Source: HyVt-443 sp964544655 (lineage in GTDB: Bacteria; Pseudomonadota; Gammaproteobacteria; Chromatiales; Chromatiaceae). Taken from it: a stretch of DNA of 64,000 bases. This document shows, in pieces, positions 18,592-26,468 of the stretch. How positions within the stretch are numbered: the first letter of the stretch is position 1; each line of letters begins with the position of its first letter. A program made the translations under genes and the position numbers. The stretch is from positions 1-64,000 of the forward strand of contig CAZJCM010000002.1 of the NCBI GenBank assembly GCA_964544655.1, written 5' to 3'. Below the pieces are notes generated by a model. The model was not told where the DNA came from. It did no database searches and saw only the letters and a program-made list of their open reading frames with translations.

Positions 18592-20031
18592 TCACTCCTG
18601 CAACAACGCCTGCAAAGCCTTGCGCTGCAGCTTACCGGTGGGGCCGTAAGGCAGGGCATCCACCCGCAAAAAGGTCCGCGGCCGCAGGGGGCCAGGGAGG
18701 TGGGCCCGGGCCCACCGGTCCAGCTCATTCGGCTTGACCGTCCCCACCACCAGGGCCACCAGCCGCTGGCCCCACACCGGGTCAGGGCAACCGGTCACCG
18801 CCACCTCCTGAACCCCAGGGCACTGCAACAGGCGCTGCTCCACCTCCTGAGGATGAATGGTGCGGCCACCTGAAAGCAGCTGGTCGTCTGCCCGTCCCAT
18901 CACCCAAAGGCGCCCCTGCTCATCGAGACGCCCCAGATCGCTGGTCTCAAACCATCCATCCTGCAATCCGTCACCCGGCATTCGCCCGGGATTCACATAA
19001 CCGGCCATCAACGCCGGGCCACGCAGCTGGATACGGCCATTGCCGGATGCCGACAAGCGAAGCTCGAAACCCGGCAACGGGCGCCCCACCAGCCCCGGTT
19101 CCAGTCCCGCCCCGGCACCACAATCGGTGGCCACCTGGGATGCGGTTTCGCTCATGCCGTAGGTGACACAGAGGGGCCAGCCGGCCCCACGGGCCCGTTG
19201 CGCCAGCCCCGGGTCCAGCGCGCCGCCCCCCACCAGCACCACCCGCAGGCGCGCCGCGGGGGGACGTCCGGCCGCATGGTCGAGCAACCGGGCCAGCATT
19301 GCCGGGACCAGAGAGATGTGGCTCACCGCCCCGGTCTGCAATGCCTCCCACACCCGTGCCGTATCGAATGCCGTGTGCAGGATCACCTGGGCGCCGGCCT
19401 CCAGGCAGCGCAACAAAACCGCCAGGCCACCGATATGGTAGAGCGGCAGACAGCAGAGCCAGCTATCGTCCGCATCCAACTGCAGCCGCTGCCGGGCAGC
19501 CAGCACCGCGGCGGCCAGGTTGCGATCCGACAGCATCACTCCTTTGGGCTCACCGCTGCTGCCGCTGGTGGCGATGATCAACCGGATCGCATTTCCATCC
19601 AGCCGGGCGCACACAGGGCATGGATCCCCAGAAATCGTTTCCGGCAACACCAGCGAACGCACACCTGCCGGCACGCTGAACCCCGCATCATCCGTCAACA
19701 GGGTGCGGCAACCGGCTTGGGACAGCAACCGGTCCAATCGCGCCGGGGCCATGGAGGGATCCAATGGAATCAGGGGCAGGCCATACCAGAGTGCGGCATA
19801 CAGTACCTCCGCGATCACTCCGGCCCCGGCGGCAATCGCCAATGGCTCCCCCAGCATCAGCCCCTGCCTGCCGAACCAGCCGGAGAGGGCCATGGCATGC
19901 TGCTGCATCCCGGCAAAACTCCGCACACCGTCATCGGTGCACAACGCAGCGGCACCCGGACGCCGGCTGGCCTGAGCAGCGATCCAGGAGGCAAGCATGG
20001 CAGTTTCAGGTATCATTGGCGCTCTTTTCAT
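18592..20031 (-). CDS. menE: o-succinylbenzoate-CoA ligase MenE
   Basis: A 479-residue ANL-superfamily adenylate-forming ligase. The P-loop is IIATSGSSGEPKGVML. Later motifs are YGMSETASQ, WFETSDLGRLDEQGRLWVMGRADDQLLSGG and a C-terminal lysine in GPTGKLQRKAL. It activates o-succinylbenzoate with CoA. It faces menC on the opposite strand instead of lying inside the men operon, so it has its own promoter. A general acyl-CoA ligase is possible by sequence alone; context favours MenE. Confidence 0.9.
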   Translation of the reverse strand: MKRAPMIPETAMLASWIAAQASRRPGAAALCTDDGVRSFAGMQQHAMALSGWFGRQGLMLGEPLAIAAGAGVIAEVLYAALWYGLPLIPLDPSMAPARLDRLLSQAGCRTLLTDDAGFSVPAGVRSLVLPETISGDPCPVCARLDGNAIRLIIATSGSSGEPKGVMLSDRNLAAAVLAARQRLQLDADDSWLCCLPLYHIGGLAVLLRCLEAGAQVILHTAFDTARVWEALQTGAVSHISLVPAMLARLLDHAAGRPPAARLRVVLVGGGALDPGLAQRARGAGWPLCVTYGMSETASQVATDCGAGAGLEPGLVGRPLPGFELRLSASGNGRIQLRGPALMAGYVNPGRMPGDGLQDGWFETSDLGRLDEQGRLWVMGRADDQLLSGGRTIHPQEVEQRLLQCPGVQEVAVTGCPDPVWGQRLVALVVGTVKPNELDRWARAHLPGPLRPRTFLRVDALPYGPTGKLQRKALQALLQE

Positions 20032-20392
20032 CCGGGCACCTGCTGCCGACAGCGGCGCCCTGTGATAATGACAGGCGAACCCGGATGTTCGTCAGTATTC
20101 AATTCAAGTTTCGGAGTTCAGCCACCCAAGAACCATGAAGGGTGGCGAGGGTTGTGGCTGTTCAAGGACATCTGCGGCGCGGATGCCGCAATTGAGCTTA
20201 CAGGGATGTGCTCACAGCGCGCCTCGAACAGCTGCAACCCCCGCCGGCCAGTGCCCCGAACTCCGAAACTTGAGTATTCAAAAGGTTACCCTCCATGGAA
20301 GCGGCTTGACTTCGGTTAAGGTAACCGAGAAACATGATCTGTTCCAATACCAACCCTTTGTGTCATATCACCACTGATAACCTGCAAATGCC
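20032..20392. other. divergent region between menE and a cytochrome gene
   Basis: A 361-base gap. It is mostly occupied by the repeat at 20105-20272. The remaining 120 bases before the cytochrome start (AT-rich, for example CACTGATAACC) presumably carry its promoter, but no operator was recognised. Confidence 0.4.
20105..20272 (+). repeat. structured repeat with GGA-loop hairpins, copy 3
   Basis: Outer arms CAAGTTTCGGAGTTC (20105-20119) and its exact complement (20258-20272). Inside is a hairpin GCGGC-GCGGAT-GCCGC, then GAGCTT and ACAGGGATGT at 20200-20209, an exact match to the core of the CsrA binding consensus, followed by GCTCACAGCG. It is in sense orientation upstream of the cytochrome gene at 20393. 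The same outer arms recur without the core at 47344-47394. Confidence 0.78.
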
Positions 20393-21082
20393 ATGATTTA
20401 TTTTCGTCTGTTCTGCTACTGTTTCCTCATCTTCACCGTCTCTTTCAGCAACGGCGTACTGGCCGATACATATGAGTACGACCCTGAACTAGGAGAAGAG
20501 ATCAATGAACTTTGTGCCGGCTGCCACGGTGAGTTTGGCCAGGGTGGAAAAGATGGGGAATACCCCCGTCTGGCCGGCATGCCTGCCGCCTTCCTGGCCA
20601 CCCAGCTGCATCTGTTCCGTGATCGCAAGCGGCCCAACCTGGCAATGGTGGAGTATATCGATGAACGGCAGATGCCCGACTCCGATATCCTCGACGTCTC
20701 CCGCTATCTGTCGGAGATCAAGCTCAAGACAAAACTGCCCCCGGCAAACGAGAACGACCCGGGTTTCGATGCCTATGCCCGTCTGCTCGAATCGAAGAAA
20801 CTGATGCAGATTCCCCGCGCCGAAGGAGATGTCGAGAAAGGCCGGAAACTCTATCGCAAAGAGTGCGCATCCTGTCATGGCAAGCAGGGTGAAGGGGACA
20901 TCAAGGATGCCGTACCCCTGCTGGCCGGCCAGTACACCAACTATCTCTGGCGTCAGGTGAAAAAACTGCGTGACAAGATCCGCATCCACGACCCGGATGA
21001 GCCGGACGAAGAGCTGCTGTCAGACTTCACCGACACAGAGATACGTGACATCTTTGCCTACCTCTCCATCCTCGATGACTGA
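20393..21082 (+). CDS. diheme c-type cytochrome, exported
   Basis: A 229-residue protein with an N-terminal hydrophobic signal (FRLFCYCFLIFTVSFSNGVLA) and two heme sites, CAGCH near residue 41 and CASCH near 162. Each precedes a GxGG or GEG segment typical of cytochrome c553/c4-like domains. It is periplasmic and probably an electron carrier. It opens the gene run with NosL-like proteins, so a role in N2O or copper metabolism is possible. Confidence 0.85.
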   Translation: MIYFRLFCYCFLIFTVSFSNGVLADTYEYDPELGEEINELCAGCHGEFGQGGKDGEYPRLAGMPAAFLATQLHLFRDRKRPNLAMVEYIDERQMPDSDILDVSRYLSEIKLKTKLPPANENDPGFDAYARLLESKKLMQIPRAEGDVEKGRKLYRKECASCHGKQGEGDIKDAVPLLAGQYTNYLWRQVKKLRDKIRIHDPDEPDEELLSDFTDTEIRDIFAYLSILDD

Positions 21083-21207
21083 GGGGGGACAACTGCCCGA
21101 CAGCAACCAGTCTGTTTACAGCTGGACGACCACTATCCCGCAAACCCCGAAACACATCTCTGACTCTGAATTGGGGCTGTCGCCGGTGGCTGAAGGGGGC
21201 AATTTGT

Positions 21208-21269
21208 CGGGGTCTCGGCGGCGGGGATGCCGCCGTGAAGCCCCCAGGGATGGGTTCACGGCGTCCCCG
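21208..21269 (+). repeat. structured repeat with GGA-loop hairpins, copy 4 (short)
   Basis: Short arms CGGGG (21208-21212) and CCCCG (21265-21269) enclose hairpin CGGCGGC-GGGGAT-GCCGCCG and a second loop CAGGGATG at 21245-21252, followed by GGTTCACGGCG. It shares the core of the copies at 15360, 18473, 20105 and 37034 but has a much reduced outer stem. Confidence 0.65.
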
Positions 21270-21312
21270 GCAGGTTGATCCTCTTGTCACCGGTCTCGAT
21301 GACCCGATAATC

Positions 21313-21358
21313 GTGTGATTTGCCCCGGCACCATGGCCAAAAGTGGGGCAAATCACAC
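21313..21358. repeat. inverted repeat GTGTGATTTGCCCC
   Basis: Arms 21313-21326 and 21345-21358 are perfectly complementary over 14 bases, with an 18-base spacer containing CCATGG. No T-run follows, so it is more likely a regulatory RNA structure or repeat than a classical terminator. It lies 115 bases before the NosL-like gene. Confidence 0.7.
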
Positions 21359-21472
21359 ACATCTCCCCACGCCCGCAAGATAGCGTTTCCCAATTGCGTT
21401 TCGTCAATGTCGCGCCGGCCTCCTGATCGAAGAATGGACCCGCATCACAAACAATCCATCAGGAGTGAGATC

Positions 21473-22159
21473 ATGAGTGAGCAGAGCAAGATGGGACGTC
21501 GCAGCGCATTGCGGATGCTGGCCGGTGCCGGCATCGCCGGTTTCAGCAGCATTGCCCTGGCAGCCAGTCAGAAGGGTGTGGGCGCCATGATACCCGGCAA
21601 GGGCTGGGTCACCTCCAGCGGCCAGAAGTGCGAAGGCGACGGCACCCCGCTGCAGTTCATCCCCAAGACGCCCCCGGATGACAATCCGCTGCAGGACGAA
21701 CTGAAGAAATACCCCCGCTGCCCCTACTGCGGCATGAGCCGGACCAAGTGGCATCACAGCCGTCATCTGGTGCAGTATGACGATGGGCTGGTGGATGGCA
21801 CCTGCTCCATCCACTGCCTGGCCATCAGCCTCTCCCTCAACATCGACCGCGGCCCGAAGGCGATCTACGCCGCCGATTTTGCCGCCGACAGCAAGATCAA
21901 GCCCCTGGTGGAAGTGGACAAGGCCACCTACCTGGTTGGCTCCAGCCTGCGCGGCACCATGACCAGCAACAGTAAGATGGCGTTCGCCTCGAAGAAGGCG
22001 GCGGAGCTCTATCAGGAGCGCAATGGCGGCGACCTGGCCGATTTCGACAAGGCCCTCACCCTGGCCTATGTCGGCATGGCCAAGGACACCCTGGGCATCC
22101 GCAAGCGCCGGGCCGAACGGCGGCGCAAGATGATGCAGAAGATGATGAAAAAGGGCTGA
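21473..22159 (+). CDS. Tat-exported NosL-family protein
   Basis: A 228-residue protein. A twin-arginine signal (MGRRSALRMLAGAGIAG) precedes a NosL-like domain with CPYCGM at residues 83-88, the CxxCxM copper(I) motif. A following HHSRHLVQYDDG is preceded and followed by further potential ligands, with CSIHC at 111-115. The tail is Met/Lys-rich (RRKMMQKMMKKG). It is longer than ordinary NosL and uses Tat instead of a lipoprotein signal. AGGAG 7 bases upstream fixes the start. NosL proteins deliver copper to N2O reductase. Confidence 0.85.
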   Translation: MSEQSKMGRRSALRMLAGAGIAGFSSIALAASQKGVGAMIPGKGWVTSSGQKCEGDGTPLQFIPKTPPDDNPLQDELKKYPRCPYCGMSRTKWHHSRHLVQYDDGLVDGTCSIHCLAISLSLNIDRGPKAIYAADFAADSKIKPLVEVDKATYLVGSSLRGTMTSNSKMAFASKKAAELYQERNGGDLADFDKALTLAYVGMAKDTLGIRKRRAERRRKMMQKMMKKG

Positions 22160-22167
22160 ACGGGGAC

Positions 22168-22188
22168 ACCGGGTCCAGTGACCCGGGT
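22168..22188 (+). other. intercistronic hairpin
   Basis: ACCGGGTC and GACCCGGGT pair around CAGT between the two NosL-family genes. Only scattered T follow, so partial termination or mRNA processing is more likely than a full stop. Confidence 0.5.
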
Positions 22189-22220
22189 CTGATTTCATCC
22201 ACCAAGCGACTGAAAATCCT

Positions 22221-22700
22221 ATGCGACATCTGCTGTTGAGCCTATTGCTGCTGCACGCCTCTGTGCTGTGGGCAGCGCCCCTGGACCTGCCCAAACCAGG
22301 CCCCAGAGACACCTGCCCGGTGTGTGGCATGTTCGTGGCGAAATACCCGGAATGGGTGGCCACGGTACTGTACAAGGATGGCCATACCCACCATTTCGAT
22401 GGCGCCAAGGACCTGTTCAAGTATCTGCTGGACATGCCTAAATGGGCGCCCGGGCACGAAAAAGAGGATATCGGCACGATCGGCGTCACCGAGTATTACG
22501 GACTGACCCGCATCGATGCCCACGCCGCCTGGTACGTGATCGGCTCGGATGTGCTGGGCCCCATGGGCCATGAACTGGTGCCACTGGAGACGAAAGAGGA
22601 TGCAGAGGAGTTCCTGCGCGACCACCAGGGCAAACGCATCCTGCGGTTCCAGGACATCACTGGATCGCTGTTGCAAGGGCTGGATCAGGGCCGCTTCTGA
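22221..22700 (+). CDS. NosL-like copper chaperone
   Basis: A 159-residue exported protein. A Sec signal (about residues 1-18, LLLSLLLLHASVLWA) precedes DTCPVCGMFVAKYPEW, the CxxCxM copper motif at residues 32-37, and HTHHFDGAKDLFKYL. The NosL fold continues to AWYVIGSDVLGPMGHELVP. No lipobox cysteine is seen, unlike the NosL at 34375. It is expected to hold Cu(I) in the periplasm. It leads the 22221-25829 block of nearly contiguous genes. Confidence 0.88.
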   Translation: MRHLLLSLLLLHASVLWAAPLDLPKPGPRDTCPVCGMFVAKYPEWVATVLYKDGHTHHFDGAKDLFKYLLDMPKWAPGHEKEDIGTIGVTEYYGLTRIDAHAAWYVIGSDVLGPMGHELVPLETKEDAEEFLRDHQGKRILRFQDITGSLLQGLDQGRF

Positions 22701-22717
22701 GCGACCTCAATTCCGAC

Positions 22718-23014
22718 ATGCGCAAATCAGCCATCAGCTTCGTCTTTCTCGGCGGCCTCGGCAGCCTGCTGCTAGTGAGCGCCATGGACAGCCATCTCCG
22801 CAACCGCCTGGCGGCACCGCGCATCGAACTGATGCGGCATCAGGTGGCACTGTTCGAACTGACTGACCTGAGCCTGTTCACCGAGGCGCGCTACAGCCGC
22901 CACCTGACCCAGGCCGACCTCCACACCCCGTTCCAGGACCATCCCATGGCCCTGGAGCACTTCCCCAGCGGCTCCCTGGTCGCGCCACCAAGGATATTGA
23001 GGACGGGCCGGTGA
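22718..23014 (+). CDS. small membrane-anchored protein of unknown function
   Basis: A 98-residue protein with one N-terminal hydrophobic helix (AISFVFLGGLGSLLLVSA) and a probably periplasmic tail containing histidines and charged residues (RYSRHLTQADLHTPFQDHPMALEHF). I do not recognise a family. It sits 17 bases after a NosL-like gene and overlaps the ABC permease by 4 bases, so it is probably a subunit or partner of that transporter. Confidence 0.65.
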   Translation: MRKSAISFVFLGGLGSLLLVSAMDSHLRNRLAAPRIELMRHQVALFELTDLSLFTEARYSRHLTQADLHTPFQDHPMALEHFPSGSLVAPPRILRTGR

Positions 23015-24144
23015 AACTGCTCCTGCGCAAACAGCAGTATCTGATCGACTTCACCCTCTCTTCCCTACAGCGACGGCTGGGCAAGAACCTGGGGCTGTTG
23101 CTGGTCTATAGCCTGATCGTGTTTCTGCTCGCCTCCGTGATGCTGTTCACCAATGCCCTGCGCAGCGAGGCACGGCTGGTACTGGCCGACTCACCGGAGA
23201 TCATTCTGCAGCGCATGGTGGCGGGGCGCCACGACCTGATACCCGGCGCCTACCTGGAGCGAATGGGACGCATCCGCGGCGTGATCGGCCGCCACGGCCG
23301 CCTGTGGGGCTACTTCTACGATCCTGCAGTACAGGCCAACTACACCCTGATGGTCCCGCGTGACCGGGAGCTGCAGGGGGACGAAGTGGTGATCGGGGCC
23401 GGCATCGCCCGCACCCGCGGCTTGGCCGAGGGTGACTTCTTCAGCTTCCGTTCCACTGCGGGCGAGGCCTTCACCTTTCGCGTAAAAGCAATCCTGGCAG
23501 CAGAGTCCGAGCTGGTGAGCAGCGATTTGATCCTGATCCCGGAGGAGCGTTTCCGTGCCTTTTTCGGCATCCCCGACGGCTATTACACCGACCTGGTACT
23601 GAAGGTCAGAAACCCCCGTGAATTACGCAAGGTGGCGGAGAAGCTGACCCTGCGTCTGCCCGACACCCGGCCAATCCTGCGCGACGAGATCATTCGCACC
23701 TACGATGCCATCTTCAGCTGGCGCCAGGGCATCGTCTTCGTGCTGCTGGCCGGCGCCATCCTCGCCTTCGTCATCTTCGCCTGGGACAAGGCCTCCGGCC
23801 TGAGTGCCGAGGAGCGCAAGGAGATCGGCATCCTGAAGGCGATCGGCTGGGAGACCTCGGACGTAATCCACATGAAGTTCTGGGAAGGCGCCCTGATCTC
23901 CCTGTCTGCCTTCCTGCTTGGCTATCTGGCCGCCTATCTGCACGTCTTCTACGCCTCGGCCAGCCTGTTCGAGCCGGTGCTGAAGGGCTGGTCTGTGCTC
24001 TATCCCGCCTTCCAACCCGTCCCACGGGTGGACGGGCTGCAACTGGCCACGCTTTTTTTCTTCACGGTCTTTCCCTATACCGCTGCCACCATCGTTCCGA
24101 TCTGGCGGGCGGCGATCACCGACCCGGATCAGGTGATGCGATGA
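23011..24144 (+). CDS. MacB/FtsX-type ABC transporter permease
   Basis: A 377-residue membrane protein. TM1 (LLLVYSLIVFLLASVMLF, about residues 29-46) is followed by a roughly 190-residue periplasmic domain, then three C-terminal helices with the FtsX-family segment EERKEIGILKAIGWETSDVIHMKFWEGALISL. Such permeases act as mechanotransmission pumps moving lipids, lipoproteins or peptides instead of ions through a channel. The GTG start overlaps the small upstream gene and the stop overlaps the ATPase gene, so all three are coupled. Confidence 0.88.
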   Translation: MKLLLRKQQYLIDFTLSSLQRRLGKNLGLLLVYSLIVFLLASVMLFTNALRSEARLVLADSPEIILQRMVAGRHDLIPGAYLERMGRIRGVIGRHGRLWGYFYDPAVQANYTLMVPRDRELQGDEVVIGAGIARTRGLAEGDFFSFRSTAGEAFTFRVKAILAAESELVSSDLILIPEERFRAFFGIPDGYYTDLVLKVRNPRELRKVAEKLTLRLPDTRPILRDEIIRTYDAIFSWRQGIVFVLLAGAILAFVIFAWDKASGLSAEERKEIGILKAIGWETSDVIHMKFWEGALISLSAFLLGYLAAYLHVFYASASLFEPVLKGWSVLYPAFQPVPRVDGLQLATLFFFTVFPYTAATIVPIWRAAITDPDQVMR

Positions 24145-24818
24145 AACCGATCCGGCTGCAACAGATCAAAAAGGCCTTCAACCAGGGGCGCCCCAACGAG
24201 TTCTGGGCCATCCGGGGAATCGACCTGACCATCGAGCCGCACCAGGCAACGGTATTGAAAGGGCCGAGCGGCTCCGGCAAGACCACCCTGCTATCCATGA
24301 TCGGTTGCCTCTCCCGCCCCACTTCCGGGCGCATCCTGCTGGGAGATGAGCTGCTGTCCGGACTGCCGGAACGGTTCATGACCGAGATCCGGCGCAGCAC
24401 CTTCGGCTTCATCTTCCAGCAGTTCAACCTGATCAAGGGGCTGACCGCACTGGAAAATGTGATGTTGCCGGCCTACCCCCTGGGCGCCGATTACAAACGG
24501 CTCACCGCCCGGGCAAACGAACTGCTCGAACAGTTTGGTATCGCCGACAAGGCCAGCTCGAAGGTGGAGTGGCTGTCCGGCGGTGAAGCCCAGCGCTGCG
24601 CCATCTGCCGCGCCCTGATCAACGATCCGGAAATACTGATCGCCGACGAGCCCACAGCCAATCTGGACAGCAAGCTTTCCCTGGATTTCATGGAGATCGT
24701 TGCCGGGTTGAAGCAGAGTGGCAGGACCATTCTGCTCACCAGCCACGATCCGGTGGTGTTCGACGCACCAGTGATCGACCGGGTGGTGGAAATCCACGAC
24801 GGCCTGCTGGCGGATTGA
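24141..24818 (+). CDS. LolD/MacB-type ABC transporter ATP-binding protein
   Basis: A 225-residue ABC ATPase with Walker A GPSGSGKTTLLSMIG, FIFQQFNLIKGLTALENV (Q-loop), signature WLSGGEAQRCAICRAL, Walker B ILIADEPTANLD and switch LLTSHD. Its sequence type is that of the LolD/MacB group, matching the permease it overlaps by 4 bases. Together with the NosL genes it suggests an ATP-driven step in copper-site or lipoprotein maturation; the substrate is unknown. Confidence 0.9.
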   Translation: MKPIRLQQIKKAFNQGRPNEFWAIRGIDLTIEPHQATVLKGPSGSGKTTLLSMIGCLSRPTSGRILLGDELLSGLPERFMTEIRRSTFGFIFQQFNLIKGLTALENVMLPAYPLGADYKRLTARANELLEQFGIADKASSKVEWLSGGEAQRCAICRALINDPEILIADEPTANLDSKLSLDFMEIVAGLKQSGRTILLTSHDPVVFDAPVIDRVVEIHDGLLAD

Positions 24819-24821
24819 GCC

Positions 24822-25829
24822 ATGTTGCTGAATCCATCCATCCTGGCCCTGATCATCGTCTCCGGCATGGTCGCCGGCATGATCCTGCTGGCGGCTGGCT
24901 TTGGCCTGCAGGTGATGCGTCACTGGGACATCCATAGTGGCAGCGAGTTGCAGCTGCGCATGGAGCGGCGCACCTACCTGATCTCCACCCTGGTTGCCTT
25001 CAGCTTTTTGGCCGAGCTGATCTCTCTACTGCTGTTCATCTACAATGCGGAACAGATGTCATCCCAGTTCGTCGGGGCCATGTGCGCCACCGGGGTGCTC
25101 AATGTCGATCCCTGGGGCTGGCCAACCCTCTACCTGAAGATCGCCATCTTCTTTCTCGGCGCCATCTGGCTGACCATCAATCATGTGGACAACGAGGCCC
25201 GGGACTATCCCCTGGTGCGGGTGAAATACGGCCTGCTGCTGCTGATCCTGCCGTTGGTGGTGGCGGAGGCGGTGGTCCAGGTGACTTTTTTCCTGCAGAT
25301 GGACCCTAATATCATCACCTCCTGCTGCGGCTCTCTATTCAGCCCGGAGGGTCAGGGAGTGGCCGCCGAACTCTCCGGCGTCGAGCCGGACACTGCCCTG
25401 GGACTACTGATCGGCAGCGGCCTGCTCACTCTGTTCATCGGCATCTGGTACCTGCGCCGGCGCCAGGGTGGCATCCTGTTCGCCATCAGCAGCCTGGGCG
25501 CCTTTCTGGTCGCCCTGCTGGCCATCGTCTCCTGCATCGCCCTCTACATCTACGAGCATCCACACCACCACTGCCCCTTCTGCATCCTCAAGGGGGGACA
25601 CGATTTCATGGGCTACTATCTCTACATCCCCCTGTTCATCGCCACCGCCCTGGCCCTGGGTGCCGGAGCCATCTCACCATTCCGCCGGATCCCCAGCCTG
25701 CGCCACGTCATTCCCCGGGAGAGCCGCCGCTACATCCTGCTCTCCATGGCCGGCATGCTGCTGTTCTACGCTGTCGCGGCCGGGGCCATCCTTCGTTCCA
25801 ACCTGACCATGAGCGGTGTCTGGTGGTGA
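24822..25829 (+). CDS. eight-helix membrane protein with HPHHHCPFC motif
   Basis: A 335-residue inner-membrane protein with about eight transmembrane helices. Two potential metal-binding sites stand out: a Cys-Cys pair (SCCG, residues 167-170) and HPHHHCPFC at residues 246-254 between helices six and seven. I do not recognise a family and no enzyme motif is evident. It starts 3 bases after the ABC ATPase gene and is followed by a thioredoxin-like lipoprotein. A copper or thiol-relay function would fit, as inference only. Confidence 0.75.
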   Translation: MLLNPSILALIIVSGMVAGMILLAAGFGLQVMRHWDIHSGSELQLRMERRTYLISTLVAFSFLAELISLLLFIYNAEQMSSQFVGAMCATGVLNVDPWGWPTLYLKIAIFFLGAIWLTINHVDNEARDYPLVRVKYGLLLLILPLVVAEAVVQVTFFLQMDPNIITSCCGSLFSPEGQGVAAELSGVEPDTALGLLIGSGLLTLFIGIWYLRRRQGGILFAISSLGAFLVALLAIVSCIALYIYEHPHHHCPFCILKGGHDFMGYYLYIPLFIATALALGAGAISPFRRIPSLRHVIPRESRRYILLSMAGMLLFYAVAAGAILRSNLTMSGVWW

Positions 25830-25854
25830 GCCACCAGCCCGGAGGGCCATTGAC

Positions 25855-26409
25855 ATGCCGAAGAGAACACCACAGCCAACTCACCATATGCTGCAGTCGC
25901 CACCGCTTCTCACCAGCCGCAACAGGCTGTTTCCCCTGTTGATATGCCTGCTCCTGCTGCTATCGGCATGTGCCGATGAGACAACACAGCTGAGCAACGG
26001 CCAGCCGGCACCCGGCTTCAGTCTCGCCCGGCTGGACGGCGGCAGCGTCCGGTTCCCTGAGGATCTTGCCGGCAAGGTGGTGGCAATCCGCTTCTGGGCT
26101 GACTGGTGCCCCTTCTGCGAGGGGGAGATGAAGGCCCTGGAACCGGTATACCGGCGCTACGAGAAGCAGGGGCTGGTGATCCTGGCGGTCAATGTGCGTC
26201 AAGACCGGGAAACCGCACGCCGCTTTATCGAAAAACTGGGCATCAGCTACGACACCCTGCTGGATGAGGAGGGAGAGGTAGCCCGCACCTACGGCGTGAT
26301 GGGCCTGCCGACCACCTTTTTCGTCGATCGCAAGGGGGTGCTGCACAGCCGCATTCTGGGCGAATCCACTCCTGAGGTGTTCGAGAAGATCATCCAGGAA
26401 ATACTTTAA
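25855..26409 (+). CDS. TlpA/ResA-like thioredoxin lipoprotein
   Basis: A 184-residue protein. The N-terminus has a lipoprotein signal (LLICLLLLLSAC, lipobox cysteine) after a long basic n-region. An AhpC/TSA-Redoxin thioredoxin domain with FWADWCPFCEGEM (CPFC) and MGLPTTFFVDRKG (cis-Pro) follows. It probably reduces or holds cysteines of cytochromes or copper-site proteins in the periplasm. ATG 25855 is chosen because GGAGG lies 9 bases before it; a GTG at 25816 would overlap the previous gene. Confidence 0.88.
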   Translation: MPKRTPQPTHHMLQSPPLLTSRNRLFPLLICLLLLLSACADETTQLSNGQPAPGFSLARLDGGSVRFPEDLAGKVVAIRFWADWCPFCEGEMKALEPVYRRYEKQGLVILAVNVRQDRETARRFIEKLGISYDTLLDEEGEVARTYGVMGLPTTFFVDRKGVLHSRILGESTPEVFEKIIQEIL

Positions 26410-26468
26410 GGACCTGATCAATTCATGATGATTCAGCGATGCCTACGAATGCAGCTGAGTAGTTACAG

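Larger units (their letters stand above)
21083..21472. other. intercistronic region with two structured elements
   Basis: A 390-base gap. It holds the GGA-loop repeat copy at 21208-21269 and a separate inverted repeat at 21313-21358. No ORF with coding character was seen. Its length means the following NosL-like genes may have their own promoter. Confidence 0.45.

Noticed and set aside
20135..20377. 80-residue open frame upstream of the cytochrome gene
   Set aside because: It is contained largely in the structured repeat at 20105-20272 and has no family resemblance.
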